From NCBI GenBank assembly GCA_944321635.1, contig CALULY010000007.1:60454-124453 (forward strand): a stretch of DNA of 64,000 bases, given 5' to 3'. Made by a program: the position numbers and the translations under genes. This document shows positions 28,575 through 37,586 of the stretch, piece by piece (position 1 is the stretch's first letter; each line of letters opens with the position of its first letter). The DNA is from an uncultured Bacteroidaceae bacterium. GTDB taxonomy: Bacteria; Bacteroidota; Bacteroidia; Bacteroidales; Bacteroidaceae. The notes under the pieces are model-generated. The model had not been told where the DNA came from and searched no databases. It was given only the letters and a program-made list of their open reading frames with translations.

Positions 28575-28691
28575 AATTCCGACTGCCCGGTGCATAAAGT
28601 TCTAAGATGTCTGACATAAAGTTCATTCAGAAGTTTTGTTTTTACTTTATGTACGGGGGTAATGAACTTTATGCACCGGGCAGTCGGAATT
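28575..28691. repeat. Nested inverted repeat with 28-bp perfect arms and a single 21-bp unit
   Basis: The outer arms 28575-28602 and 28664-28691 are exact reverse complements over 28 bp. Inside lies a second pair, ACATAAAGT (28614-28622) and ACTTTATGT (28644-28652). One 21-bp unit (28618-28638) lies within this inner pair, overlapping the left arm; on the minus strand it equals the last unit of the 37.9 kb array base for base. This is the one-unit form of the element at 19.2 and 37.9 kb. Confidence 0.85.
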
Positions 28692-28981
28692 CAGGCTTTA
28701 TGCAATGTGACTTTACATTCGGGTTGGCAGATTTTTCTCCAGAGGCGAAGGTCGCTTACGCATTGGGACAGGGCTGCCGTTATCTGTGGCAACAGGTGTC
28801 AAATCGGGCGCGAATCCTCTGATGGTGTGTCAGTGTTTGCGTATATTTGCCGTAAGCGGACATATAGGATGCGGCTTGGCATAGCAGACACGAGAGTGTC
28901 CCCGCTGCCCGTACTGCACCCGCCTTTGCAGGCATTTGTATGCAACCGCCGCAAGTCATTTGCAACTAACCGACAGGACAG

Positions 28982-30256
28982 ATGGAATACCTCCTACATT
29001 ACGTCTGGAAGCACCTGCTCGACCGCACACGGCCGATGGAGACCACCGACGGGCGGTCCGTGAGGGTCATTGACCCGGGACTGCGCAACAGCGATGCCGG
29101 CCCGGACTTCTTCAATGCCAAGGTCGAGATAGGCGGCACGATGTGGGCGGGGTGCGTGGAGGTGCATGACAGGTCGTCGGACTGGTATGCGCACGGGCAT
29201 GACCGCGACCGCGCCTACGACTCTGTCGTGCTGCACGTCTGCAAGGTGGCCGACCGTCCCGTTGTGCGGCAGGACGGCGAAGAAGTGCCACAGCTGGTGC
29301 TTGAGGTGCCGCCGCACGTGAGGCAGAACTATGACACGCTGCGGTCGGCGGAGATGTCGCCGGCGTGCTATGCCGCCATCGCTGGCATCCCGTCCATCGT
29401 CAAACGCTCCTGGCTGTCGGCGTTGGCGGTCGAGAGGCTGCGGGGCAAGACGGAGCTTGTGGCGGAGCGTCTGGCGCGGTTTGGCGGCAATTGGGAAGAT
29501 GTGTTTTTCGTCTCGCTTGCCCGCAACTTCGGTTTCGGGGTCAATGGCGACTCCTTTGAGCGGTGGGCCTCGATGCTGCCCTACCGTGCCATTGACAAGC
29601 ACCGCGACAGTTTGCGGCAGGTGGAGAGCTTCATGTTCGGCACGTCGGGATTGCTCAGGCGCGAGGGCAGGGATGATTATGAGAAGGACTTGCTGCGCGA
29701 GTATGGTTACTTGAAACATAAGTTCGGCTTGCCCGATACCCCGGATTTCTCATGGAAACTGCTGCGTATGAGACCAAGCAACTTCCCGCACGTGAGGATA
29801 GCACAGTTGGCGCGCATCTACCATTCGTCACCGTCGTTGTTCTCCCGTGTCCTTGACTGCACGTCCGCCGACGAGCTGCGCGGCCTTTTCAAGTGCGGGA
29901 CGTCGGACTACTGGCACACGCACAGCACATTCGGCCACGTGTCGCGCGGCGGGGAGAGGTTGTTGTCGGACCGCTCGGCCGACCTGGTGCTAATCAACAC
30001 TGTCGTCCCGTTTTTGTACGCTTACGGCAGCTACACGGGCGACAGCTCGTCGTGCACCAAGGCACTTGCGCTGCTTGAGTCGGTGGGCGCAGAGGACAAC
30101 TACATGGTGCGCAACTGGGAGAGGGCAGGCCTGGCTCCCGAAAACGCGGCGGATTCGCAGGCACTGATACAACTCACGCGGGAGTACTGCCAGAAGAAGA
30201 AATGTTTCTTTTGCCGTTTCGGCTACGAATACCTCAAGTGCGAGAGAATTTTGTGA
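28982..30256 (+). CDS. DUF2851 family protein
   Basis: 424 aa. It begins MEYLLHYVWKHLLDR and contains the DUF2851 core VIDPGLRNSDAGPDFFNAKVEIGGTMWAGCVEVHDRSSDWYAHGHDRDRAYDSVVLHV, in which the aspartate, ExH and lysine pattern recalls PD-(D/E)XK folds. The C-terminus carries a cysteine pair (CQKKKCFFCRFGYEYLKC). The family is widespread in Bacteroidota; a nuclease role is suspected from the fold but not established. Cytoplasmic, with no signal sequence. Confidence 0.8.
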   Translation: MEYLLHYVWKHLLDRTRPMETTDGRSVRVIDPGLRNSDAGPDFFNAKVEIGGTMWAGCVEVHDRSSDWYAHGHDRDRAYDSVVLHVCKVADRPVVRQDGEEVPQLVLEVPPHVRQNYDTLRSAEMSPACYAAIAGIPSIVKRSWLSALAVERLRGKTELVAERLARFGGNWEDVFFVSLARNFGFGVNGDSFERWASMLPYRAIDKHRDSLRQVESFMFGTSGLLRREGRDDYEKDLLREYGYLKHKFGLPDTPDFSWKLLRMRPSNFPHVRIAQLARIYHSSPSLFSRVLDCTSADELRGLFKCGTSDYWHTHSTFGHVSRGGERLLSDRSADLVLINTVVPFLYAYGSYTGDSSSCTKALALLESVGAEDNYMVRNWERAGLAPENAADSQALIQLTREYCQKKKCFFCRFGYEYLKCERIL

Positions 30257-30289
30257 CGGTGCCTCCCTTTGTTTTGTCTGTTAAAGTTT

Positions 30290-30297
30290 TACCTTTG
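30290..30297 (+). promoter_or_regulatory. -7 box of the DUF4254-GT9 unit
   Basis: TACCTTTG, with TTTTG upstream, 20 bp before the ATG at 30317. Confidence 0.55.
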
Positions 30298-30316
30298 TCA
30301 ATATATAAACCGCAAA

Positions 30317-30925
30317 ATGATGGGAAACTCGGAAAATTACAACAAGATATTCGACAAAGTGGTCGAAGTCTACCACAGGACTGACAACGTTGACACGCCG
30401 ATCGACAACCCATATAAGCCGGGGACGATCGAATTTTATCTGTACCTGAAATGCTGGATCGACGTGGTGCAATGGCATCTCGAAGACATCATCCGTGACC
30501 CCAACATCGACCCGGTCGAGGCCTTGGCGTTGAAAAGGCGCATCGACAAGTCCAACCAGGACAGGACTGACGTGGTGGAGATGCTGGACAGCTACTTCCT
30601 TGACCAGTACGGCAACGTGCCAAAGTCGCCCGACGCGACAATCAACACCGAGAGCCCGGCATGGGCAATAGACAGGCTTTCGATACTTGCGTCCAAGATA
30701 TACCACATGAGGCAGGAGACCTCCCGCACCGATGTCGGCGAGGAGCACCGCCGCAAGTGCGAAGACAAGTTGGCCGTCTTGCTGCAACAACGCGAAGACC
30801 TCTCGTCGGCAATCGACGCCCTGATAGATGACATTGCAAAGGGGAAGAAGTACATGAAAGTCTACAAGCAGATGAAGATGTACAATGACCCCAACCTGAA
30901 CCCGATACTGTACGGCAAGAAATAA
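30317..30925 (+). CDS. DUF4254 family protein
   Basis: 202 aa from the ATG at 30317 (MMGNSENYNKIFDK). Upstream in-frame codons lie in the promoter and are excluded. It is largely helical, with the DUF4254 pattern NPYKPGTIEFYLYLKCWIDVVQWHLEDIIRDPNIDP and LKRRIDKSNQDRTDVVEMLD. The function is unknown. In Bacteroidota this family is usually encoded just before a family 9 glycosyltransferase, as here (10-bp gap), so a link to surface glycan assembly is likely. Confidence 0.75.
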   Translation: MMGNSENYNKIFDKVVEVYHRTDNVDTPIDNPYKPGTIEFYLYLKCWIDVVQWHLEDIIRDPNIDPVEALALKRRIDKSNQDRTDVVEMLDSYFLDQYGNVPKSPDATINTESPAWAIDRLSILASKIYHMRQETSRTDVGEEHRRKCEDKLAVLLQQREDLSSAIDALIDDIAKGKKYMKVYKQMKMYNDPNLNPILYGKK

Positions 30926-30935
30926 ACGAGGCTCG

Positions 30936-31973
30936 ATGTCCAAAGTCCTTGCAATCCGCTTTTCCGCCCTCGGCGACATAGCCATGGCGATACCTGTATT
31001 GGTGTCGGCGGCAAGGTTGTCGCCCGATGACGAGTTCACGGTGCTGAGCAGGGACTACATTGCCCCGCTGTTTGCCGGGCTTGCTCCAAACATAAGATTC
31101 CACGGCGTTGACCTCAAGTGCCAACGCTATGCGGGGTTGACGGGCATGATGAACCTCTATCGCGACCTCAAGCCCGAGGGCTTTGACAAGGTTGTCGATT
31201 TGCACGACGTATTGCGGACGAAACAATTGCGTACATTCTTCACACTCGGCGGGGCAAAAGTCTCGCACATCGACAAGGAACGGTCGCGCCGCCGTGCCCT
31301 CGTCAGGAGCAGCAACAAGCGGCTCGTCCCCTTGAAAACATCATTCAGACGCTATGCCGACGCTTTTGCAAAAGTGGGTGTGGCGACTGACGACAAATTC
31401 ACCTCCCTGTATGAAGCAGGCAGGCCAGCCGCTACACAGCTGCTCCCGCTTGTCGAGGGACTGCGCGGGCGGCATTGGATAGGCGTGGCGCCATTCACGA
31501 CACACCGTGGCAAGGAACTCCCCTTGCAGACCACGCGCAAGGTGGTCGAGATGCTGGCGGCGAGTGAGACAAACCATGTATTCCTCTTCGGGGCTGGCAA
31601 AAGCGAGGTGGCCACGTTGACGTCTTGGGAAAGGGAAATAGCAAACACGACATCCGTGGCTGGCAAGCTGCCGCTTGGTGACGAGTTGTTGCTGATGAGC
31701 AAGCTGGATTGCATGGTCTCGATGGATTCTGCCAATATGCACCTCGCATCCCTCGTGGCGACCCCCGTTGTGTCGGTGTGGGGAGCTACGCACCCTTATT
31801 GCGGCTTCTTCGGGTGGAAACAGCCTCTTGACAATGCGGTGCAGCTGGACATGGAGTGCCGTCCGTGTTCCATCTTCGGGCAAAAGGCGTGCAGGTTCGG
31901 GACATACGATTGCCTTGCGCAGATTACTCCCGAGATGCTGTTAGACAAGATCCGCAAGGTCATCAAGGTCTGA
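30936..31973 (+). CDS. Glycosyltransferase family 9 (heptosyltransferase-like)
   Basis: 345 aa. The N-terminus MSKVLAIRFSALGDIAMAIPVLVSA is the GT9 start with the ALGD motif. The C-terminal nucleotide-sugar domain has KLDCMVSMDSANMHLASLVATPVVSVWGATHP. A cysteine-rich ending (CRPCSIFGQKACRFGTYDCL) matches a subgroup of Bacteroidota GT9 proteins. It probably transfers a sugar in lipopolysaccharide core synthesis at the inner membrane; acceptor and sugar cannot be told from sequence. Confidence 0.87.
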   Translation: MSKVLAIRFSALGDIAMAIPVLVSAARLSPDDEFTVLSRDYIAPLFAGLAPNIRFHGVDLKCQRYAGLTGMMNLYRDLKPEGFDKVVDLHDVLRTKQLRTFFTLGGAKVSHIDKERSRRRALVRSSNKRLVPLKTSFRRYADAFAKVGVATDDKFTSLYEAGRPAATQLLPLVEGLRGRHWIGVAPFTTHRGKELPLQTTRKVVEMLAASETNHVFLFGAGKSEVATLTSWEREIANTTSVAGKLPLGDELLLMSKLDCMVSMDSANMHLASLVATPVVSVWGATHPYCGFFGWKQPLDNAVQLDMECRPCSIFGQKACRFGTYDCLAQITPEMLLDKIRKVIKV

Positions 31974-32059
31974 GCTCCAGAGGCCGTGGCCACGCACGAG
32001 GGGCGTAGGATGTGCGTCCGGCACGGTTTGATGGTTTTGCCATCTTTATATTATATGTA

Positions 32060-32839
32060 ATGGGAAACAAGGAACTATACGGCTATGTCAAGCCCATGAT
32101 TGCAGTCGCTTGCAATCTGCTTTTGGCTTATGCGGCATTTATGTTGTGCCGGATTGAATTCATGGTGGAAAATTGGCAATGCTTTGCCGATGACATGACG
32201 GTCGGGCTTTTCTTTTCCATCATCAGAGGCGGGTTGCTTTTCGACACATCTGCTATCCTTTACACCAATATCATATATGTGGTTCTTGCCTTGTTCCCAA
32301 TCCATTTGAAAGACACAGACATCTATGCTGCCGTTACAAAATGGGTATATGTCATCACCAACACGCTGGCCGTGTGCGCCGGTCTTGCCGATTCGGTCGT
32401 GTTCCAGCACACGGGGAAGCGCATGACATACGCTTTGTTGCAGTCAGAAGCTGGAGGAGCGGGCGTGGGTTCGCTCGTCTTGGGTGAATTGCTTTCGCAT
32501 TGGTACCTCATCCTGGTAGCCATTGCAATGGCATTCGCGATGTGGAAGTTGTACACGGCCTACCGCACGAAGGCATATTACCGTCTCGTCCGTTACTACA
32601 TTTGGCAGCTGGCACTCATCATTTGCGCCGCACCGCTCGTGGTTGCCGGCATGAAAGGCAGTTTCAATGTGTCTGGACAACACTTGGAAATCGAAGACGC
32701 AAGCAGATATGTAAACAAGCAAATCGAGACATCTTTGGTGCTGAACACGCCGTTCACACTTTACAGGTCGCTTGGCTCTGCGGCCACGCAAGGTGGCGAT
32801 GCCGTCGATGAAGCAAGAAACGGAGCGGAGGGCAGATGA
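32060..32839 (+). CDS. Truncated LTA synthase/sulfatase-like membrane protein (membrane half only)
   Basis: 259 aa from the ATG at 32060 (MGNKELYGYVKPMIAV). Five hydrophobic segments (about residues 10-30, 50-75, 90-110, 140-165, 180-200) and the stretches RGGLLFDTSAILYTNIIYVVLALFPIH and KWVYVITNTLAVCAGLADSVVFQHTGKRMT match the N-terminal membrane half of Bacteroidota alkaline phosphatase superfamily phosphoglycerol transferases. The family continues to 600 or more residues with a periplasmic sulfatase-fold domain, but here the frame stops soon after the LNTPFTLYRSLGS region that leads into that domain. The stop overlaps the next ATG (ATGA). It is either a deletion remnant or a membrane-only paralogue. 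Confidence 0.6.
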   Translation: MGNKELYGYVKPMIAVACNLLLAYAAFMLCRIEFMVENWQCFADDMTVGLFFSIIRGGLLFDTSAILYTNIIYVVLALFPIHLKDTDIYAAVTKWVYVITNTLAVCAGLADSVVFQHTGKRMTYALLQSEAGGAGVGSLVLGELLSHWYLILVAIAMAFAMWKLYTAYRTKAYYRLVRYYIWQLALIICAAPLVVAGMKGSFNVSGQHLEIEDASRYVNKQIETSLVLNTPFTLYRSLGSAATQGGDAVDEARNGAEGR

Positions 32840-33477
32840 GACGGACTGACCAGACAGAATATCTTAAAGCCCTCATTGCAGAAGGTGAGCACCAACACCA
32901 GGACTTCAAGTTCGAGGTGTCCGATGCCAGGAAGATAGCACGCTCGCTTTCCGCCTTTGCCAACACGTCCGGAGGCCGCTTGCTCGTCGGGGTAAAGGAC
33001 AATGGCAAGATTGCAGGCATAGACAGCGACGAGGAAATCTATATGGTAGAAGCGGCGGCGCAAGTCTATTGTTCCCCCGTCCCCACCGTTGACATGAGGA
33101 CTGTCTCGGCCGAAGGCAAGACGGTGCTCATCGCCGAGGTGCATGAATCGGATGCCAAGCCGGTGAAAGTCATCGGTGAGGACGGGCGCAAATTGGCTTA
33201 CCTGCGCCGCGCCGACGAGAATGTCCTTGCCTCACCCGTCCACATCCGCCTCTGGGAACAAGAGAGGAAGCAACGCGGCGAAATGGTGGTCATGGGCGGG
33301 GTTGACGAAGAACTGATGAAGCGGCTTGCGGCATCAGATGTGGTCGATGTCGATGACTTCTCAAGATCGGCCGGCGTGCCGAGGAAGGCGGCCGTGCGCG
33401 CCATGGCCCGCCTCGTGCGTTTCAATGTGGCCGAGGAAGTTTTTGTTGACCACAAGTTTTACTGGCGGGCTGTCTGA
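32836..33477 (+). CDS. AlbA_2 (Schlafen-type) domain protein
   Basis: 213 aa. The N-terminal 130 residues are an AlbA_2 domain: EGEHQHQDFKFEVSDARKIARSLSAFANTSGGRLLVGVKDNGKIAGI. The C-terminus (residues about 155-213) looks like a winged helix (ASDVVDVDDFSRSAGVPRKAAVRAMARLVRFNVAEEVF). Such proteins are often called transcriptional regulators or putative ATP-binding proteins; nucleic acid binding is likely. It is translationally coupled to the truncated membrane protein upstream and lies 66 bp before the HpaII-like gene. Confidence 0.78.
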   Translation: MRRTDQTEYLKALIAEGEHQHQDFKFEVSDARKIARSLSAFANTSGGRLLVGVKDNGKIAGIDSDEEIYMVEAAAQVYCSPVPTVDMRTVSAEGKTVLIAEVHESDAKPVKVIGEDGRKLAYLRRADENVLASPVHIRLWEQERKQRGEMVVMGGVDEELMKRLAASDVVDVDDFSRSAGVPRKAAVRAMARLVRFNVAEEVFVDHKFYWRAV

Positions 33478-33543
33478 TGCGGCATGGCTATCCATGTGTT
33501 TCAGAAGCCGGTTTTTATTGTTTAATGACAAACTAAGCAGCTT

Positions 33544-34629
33544 ATGGCATTCAGCGCGACCAAACGAGAGTGGAGTGAACTTTACGCTTTCATGCGAATC
33601 ATGTCAGATGGATTCGTATGCGAAGGCTTGCCGGATTTGTCCTGCACCGACATGGAGCGCATCCCTGTCGCTGGCATAAAGCGCGACGAGCATGACGGCG
33701 CCAGACGATACTTGCTGGATGGTGAGGACGTGCACATCGTTGGGGAAAGCATGGACAAACGTTTCCCCAGATCCCGTTTCTCATCGGCCGCCGACAAGAT
33801 ACTCTCGGCAATCACCCAATCGCCCGGTGACGAGGTGGAGTCCCCCGACGGAGTGGAGGAATTCCTTGACGAAACATCCATTTACGACCTCGAAGCCAAT
33901 ACGGAAGACAGGACAGACCTCAGCATTTCGTTTTATGCTCCGTCCGCCCCTGACAAAGGATTCATCGTCCGTTCATGCATCGGACGCATGACCCCGTTGC
34001 TCGACGGCGGCAGGGCTGCCAACATGAAGTATGAACTCGTCGGCGCGAAACTTCCCTCCCCCGCCGTCAGCAAGGTGAACAACTGCGGCGATGATGAAGA
34101 TGTCCTGGCCCGCATACTGATGGCTGAACGCCTGGGATGCTCCCTCAAATTCGCGGACGCGGCGGACAAGATCTTCAGGGCCAACCTCTGCATGATCGAC
34201 CTCCGATTCCCGCGCTTGGCAGGCGAGATGGTCAAGATGATGCATCTCCAAGGTGTCACCCGGGTCAATGAACTCACATCGATGCTCGAAGCGGCCAACC
34301 CGTTCAAGATAAAGGATGAACTCATCACCAAGAACGGTTACTACCGCTACAAAATCCGTGAATTCCTCATGGCAGCAGCAACCGGTATGCGTCCCGCCAA
34401 GATATATCGTGGTCGCGAGTCTGCCATCAAAGGGCTGCTGTTGGTCGATGCAGACGGCGTTGTCCGCTGTTATCATGACGGGCGGCAAGATGTGTTCTCG
34501 GACTTTCTGTTTAACAACACGCGCCTTGAGAAAGGTCCAGTGCAGAAGGACAAATATGGATACGTCGAGCGGGAAAACGGGATTTACTACATGAAGCTCA
34601 ACCTCAAGGTCGGTTTCATAAAACGTTGA
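33544..34629 (+). CDS. HpaII-like type II restriction endonuclease, orphan
   Basis: 361 aa. The opening KREWSELYAFMRIMSDG and the ending FSDFLFNNTRLEKGPVQKDKYGYVERENGIYYMKLNLKVGF follow the pattern of the HpaII family (about 350 residues), which cuts CCGG. The assignment rests on remembered family patterns. No cytosine methyltransferase is encoded nearby (next genes: AlbA_2 before, AraC after) or anywhere in the window. The protein may be inactive, be protected by a distant methyltransferase, or have another specificity. The frame is intact and the length normal. Confidence 0.65.
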   Translation: MAFSATKREWSELYAFMRIMSDGFVCEGLPDLSCTDMERIPVAGIKRDEHDGARRYLLDGEDVHIVGESMDKRFPRSRFSSAADKILSAITQSPGDEVESPDGVEEFLDETSIYDLEANTEDRTDLSISFYAPSAPDKGFIVRSCIGRMTPLLDGGRAANMKYELVGAKLPSPAVSKVNNCGDDEDVLARILMAERLGCSLKFADAADKIFRANLCMIDLRFPRLAGEMVKMMHLQGVTRVNELTSMLEAANPFKIKDELITKNGYYRYKIREFLMAAATGMRPAKIYRGRESAIKGLLLVDADGVVRCYHDGRQDVFSDFLFNNTRLEKGPVQKDKYGYVERENGIYYMKLNLKVGFIKR

Positions 34630-34673
34630 CGGCACTCTTGGCATCCATCCACACGCTAACAAACAATGCAGAC

Positions 34674-35555
34674 ATGGCGACATCAGGCGGCAACATAAAC
34701 GGCATAGGCATCAGCGACATCCTCAAGTTGACCCACCCGGGCTACATGAACGATGCCATCTCGCTTTTCGACACACTTGAGAACAGCCCCATACGTTCCT
34801 ACCCGGTACGTGTCGAGATGGCAATGCTCATCATTTGCACCGATGGCTGGGGAGAGATCGAGATCAACCTCAGGCCGTTCAGGGTGGAAAAGAACAACAT
34901 GCTCTTTGTCCTGCCACACCAGACGGTGCAAATCAGACAAATCAGCGGCATACGGTTTTTCGCAATCGCCGTCTCGCCTACGTTCATGGGCTCTGTCCCC
35001 AATCTCCGCGAGAAACTTCTCGGGCGGCTGCTTGAAGTGTGGGAGTATCCAGTGGTGCATCTCACCAAGGAAGAAACCGAATCGTTGAAGGACTTCTATG
35101 ATTTCCTTTACAACAAGATGAGCAAGGACGGAGGCTTCTACAAGAACGACATCGCGCGGGGCATAGCATATTCACTCCTCTTTGAGATAGGCAACATCAT
35201 GCACCGGCTCTCCCAAATGCCTAGGAAGAAACTGTCCCGCAGCGATGAGATCCTGAAGCAATTCCTGTCATTGATGACCGAAAACTACAAGGTCACGCGG
35301 AACATCAGATTCTATGCCGAGAAGATTTGCGTCTCTCCCAAGCATCTGTCCTGCGTGGTCAAGGACGCCACCGGCAAACCTCCGGTGCAGTGGGTCAATG
35401 ATTATGTCATCCTTGAGGCCAAGATGCTCTTGAAGAACACCAACATGTCCGCATCGCAGGTCGCATCGCACCTGGGCTTCCAGACGCCATCGCACTTCGG
35501 CAAATTCTTCAAGCAGCACGTGGGTGTCACTCCCGTAGAATACAAGAACGCATGA
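34674..35555 (+). CDS. AraC family transcriptional regulator
   Basis: 293 aa from the ATG at 34674 (MATSGGNINGIGISDILKL); a TTG overlapping the HpaII-like stop gives a longer form with an unconserved N-terminus. The N-terminal half is a cupin-like sensor (FRVEKNNMLFVLPHQTVQI), and the C-terminal about 100 residues form the double HTH: IRFYAEKICVSPKHLSCVVKDATGKPPVQWVNDYV and MSASQVASHLGFQTPSHFGKFFKQHVGVTPVEY. It may regulate the GH97 gene 27 bp downstream, by position only. Confidence 0.88.
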   Translation: MATSGGNINGIGISDILKLTHPGYMNDAISLFDTLENSPIRSYPVRVEMAMLIICTDGWGEIEINLRPFRVEKNNMLFVLPHQTVQIRQISGIRFFAIAVSPTFMGSVPNLREKLLGRLLEVWEYPVVHLTKEETESLKDFYDFLYNKMSKDGGFYKNDIARGIAYSLLFEIGNIMHRLSQMPRKKLSRSDEILKQFLSLMTENYKVTRNIRFYAEKICVSPKHLSCVVKDATGKPPVQWVNDYVILEAKMLLKNTNMSASQVASHLGFQTPSHFGKFFKQHVGVTPVEYKNA

Positions 35556-35582
35556 ATCCTAATCCACTAAAAACATATACCC

Positions 35583-37586
35583 ATGAAACAACTCATCACA
35601 TCAATCCTGTTCGTGGCGGCGGTGTTAGCCTCGTGCTCGTCGCCAGAGGTGTCGTCCCCCGACGGGCGGTTGCATCTCAAGCTGACGGTCGATGAGGCCG
35701 GCAGCATCTTCTACCAAGTTGACGTTGACGGCTCGCCGTTCATAGCCCCGTCGCGCCTTGGCCTTGTCGCCAGCAATGCCGAACTGGCATCCGGCTTCGT
35801 GATCGAGGACATAGAGCACGGCGCGGTCGACTCGGTGTGGCACCAGCCTTGGGGCGAAAACAAAGAACTGACCGACCGGCACAACTCCATGTCGGTCACG
35901 ATGGCCAACGGCGAAGGCGTGCAACTCACCTTGTCATTCAAGCTGTTTGATGACGGGCTGGGGTTCAGGTATGACTATGACGTGCCTGGAGTCGATTCGC
36001 TTTTCGTGACGGACGAGCTGACACAGTTTGCCATTGTCGGCGACGGGATGTCATGGTCTATTCCCGCCAGCTTTGAGACCTACGAACTCGAATACCGCGA
36101 GATGCCCCTTTCCACCGTCGGTGACGCAAACACCCCGATGACATTCAAGACGGAAGGCGGGCTGTATGCCAGCCTGCACGAGGCGGCATTGACCGATTAT
36201 CCCGAGATGACGCTCCGCCGCGACAGCACGGGCGTTCTCAAGGCCGACCTTGCGCCGTGGCCCGACGGGGTCAAGGCACGCTATGCCGGCGGGCATTGCC
36301 TCTCGCCGTGGAGGACGGTGCAGGTTGCCGACGAAGCGGTAGGGCTCATCAACTCGCCGCTCATCCTCAACCTCAACGAGCCGTGCGCCCTCGCCACGAC
36401 TGACTGGGTGCGCCCCATGCGCTACGTCGGTGTCTGGTGGGGAATGCACCTCGGCATAGAGACGTGGCAAGACGACGAGCGGCACGGGGCGACGACCGCC
36501 AATGCCAAGAAGTACATAGACTTTGCCGCCGACAACGGCATCGAGGGCGTGGTCTTCGAGGGCTGGAACCGTGGCTGGGAGAGCTGGGGCGGCCGGCAAT
36601 CATTCGACTTCACCGCGCCCTACGATGATTTTGACATGGGCGAGGTTGTCCGCTATGCCAAGGAGCGCGGTGTGCAGGTCATCGGGCACCATGAGACGGG
36701 CGGCAACGTGCCAAACTATGAGCGGCAACTTGACCGCGCCTACGCTTGGTGCGACTCGCTCGGCATACGTTACGTCAAGACGGGCTACGCGGGCGGTATG
36801 CCGGGCGGGCAGTTCCACCATGGGCAGTACGGCGTGCGGCACTATCGCCGCGTGGTCGAGACTGCCGCGCGTTACCACGTGTCACTTGACGTGCACGAAC
36901 CGATAAAAGACACTGGCATCCGTCGCACCTGGCCCAACATGATGACCCGCGAGGGCGCACGGGGCATGGAATGGAATGCGTGGAGCAAAGGCAACTCGCT
37001 GGAACACGAGCTCATATTGCCGTTCACCCGACTGCTTGCCGGTCCCATGGACTATACGCCCGGGACATTCGACATCCTTTATGAGGCGACACGCAATGAT
37101 CCGCGCCGCCGCAAGTGGAATGATCTCGACGAGGGCAACAGCCGCGTCAACACCACGCTGGCCAAGCAGATAGCCAACTGGGTGATACTCTACTCGCCGT
37201 TGCAGATGGCATCCGACTTGGTGGAGAACTATGAGGGGCATCCCGCCTTCCAGTTCTTCCGCGACTTTGATGCCGACTGCGACTGGTCGCGGGCCTTGCA
37301 GGGCGAGCCGGGCGACTACATAGCCGTGGTGCGCCGTGCAGGCGACCGCTACGACCTTGGCGCATCGACCAACGAAGAGGCGCGGACGCTGACCGTCCCC
37401 CTTGACTTCCTTGTCGGGGGCGTGACCTACGACGCAGCCATCTATGCCGACGGCGACGATGCCGACTGGCAGCACAATCCCACATCCTACAAGATCGTGC
37501 ACCGCACCGTCACCTCTGCCGACACGCTCACCGTCGTGATGGCCGAGGGCGGCGGGCAAGCCGTCACGTTCATCCCGCGCAAGTGA
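35583..37586 (+). CDS. Glycoside hydrolase family 97 alpha-glucosidase, lipoprotein
   Basis: 667 aa. The signal MKQLITSILFVAAVLASCSS has a lipobox, so it is probably an outer-membrane or periplasmic lipoprotein. The N-terminal GH97 beta-sandwich (SPDGRLHLKLTVDEAGSIFYQVDVDG) is followed by the catalytic barrel and a C-terminal domain. QVIGHHETGG with the following NYERQLDRAYAW and the MTREGARGMEWNAWSKGN segment match the inverting (SusB-like) branch rather than the retaining galactosidase branch. It should release glucose from alpha-glucosides. No SusC/SusD pair is nearby, so it is not in an obvious polysaccharide utilisation locus. Confidence 0.92.
   Translation: MKQLITSILFVAAVLASCSSPEVSSPDGRLHLKLTVDEAGSIFYQVDVDGSPFIAPSRLGLVASNAELASGFVIEDIEHGAVDSVWHQPWGENKELTDRHNSMSVTMANGEGVQLTLSFKLFDDGLGFRYDYDVPGVDSLFVTDELTQFAIVGDGMSWSIPASFETYELEYREMPLSTVGDANTPMTFKTEGGLYASLHEAALTDYPEMTLRRDSTGVLKADLAPWPDGVKARYAGGHCLSPWRTVQVADEAVGLINSPLILNLNEPCALATTDWVRPMRYVGVWWGMHLGIETWQDDERHGATTANAKKYIDFAADNGIEGVVFEGWNRGWESWGGRQSFDFTAPYDDFDMGEVVRYAKERGVQVIGHHETGGNVPNYERQLDRAYAWCDSLGIRYVKTGYAGGMPGGQFHHGQYGVRHYRRVVETAARYHVSLDVHEPIKDTGIRRTWPNMMTREGARGMEWNAWSKGNSLEHELILPFTRLLAGPMDYTPGTFDILYEATRNDPRRRKWNDLDEGNSRVNTTLAKQIANWVILYSPLQMASDLVENYEGHPAFQFFRDFDADCDWSRALQGEPGDYIAVVRRAGDRYDLGASTNEEARTLTVPLDFLVGGVTYDAAIYADGDDADWQHNPTSYKIVHRTVTSADTLTVVMAEGGGQAVTFIPRK

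Larger units (their letters stand above)
28322..28981. other. Intergenic region after tsf
   Basis: 660 bp: the tsf terminator, a GC-rich stretch without recognisable features, the nested inverted-repeat element (28575-28691), and then about 290 bp with only a possible TATATTTG promoter box at 28842-28849 for the next gene. A long minus-strand frame across tsf and this gap is a shadow of tsf. Confidence 0.55.

Noticed and set aside
34626..34673. A TTG start for the AraC regulator overlapping the HpaII-like stop
   Set aside because: The extra residues are not AraC-like and a normal ATG at 34674 gives a standard length.
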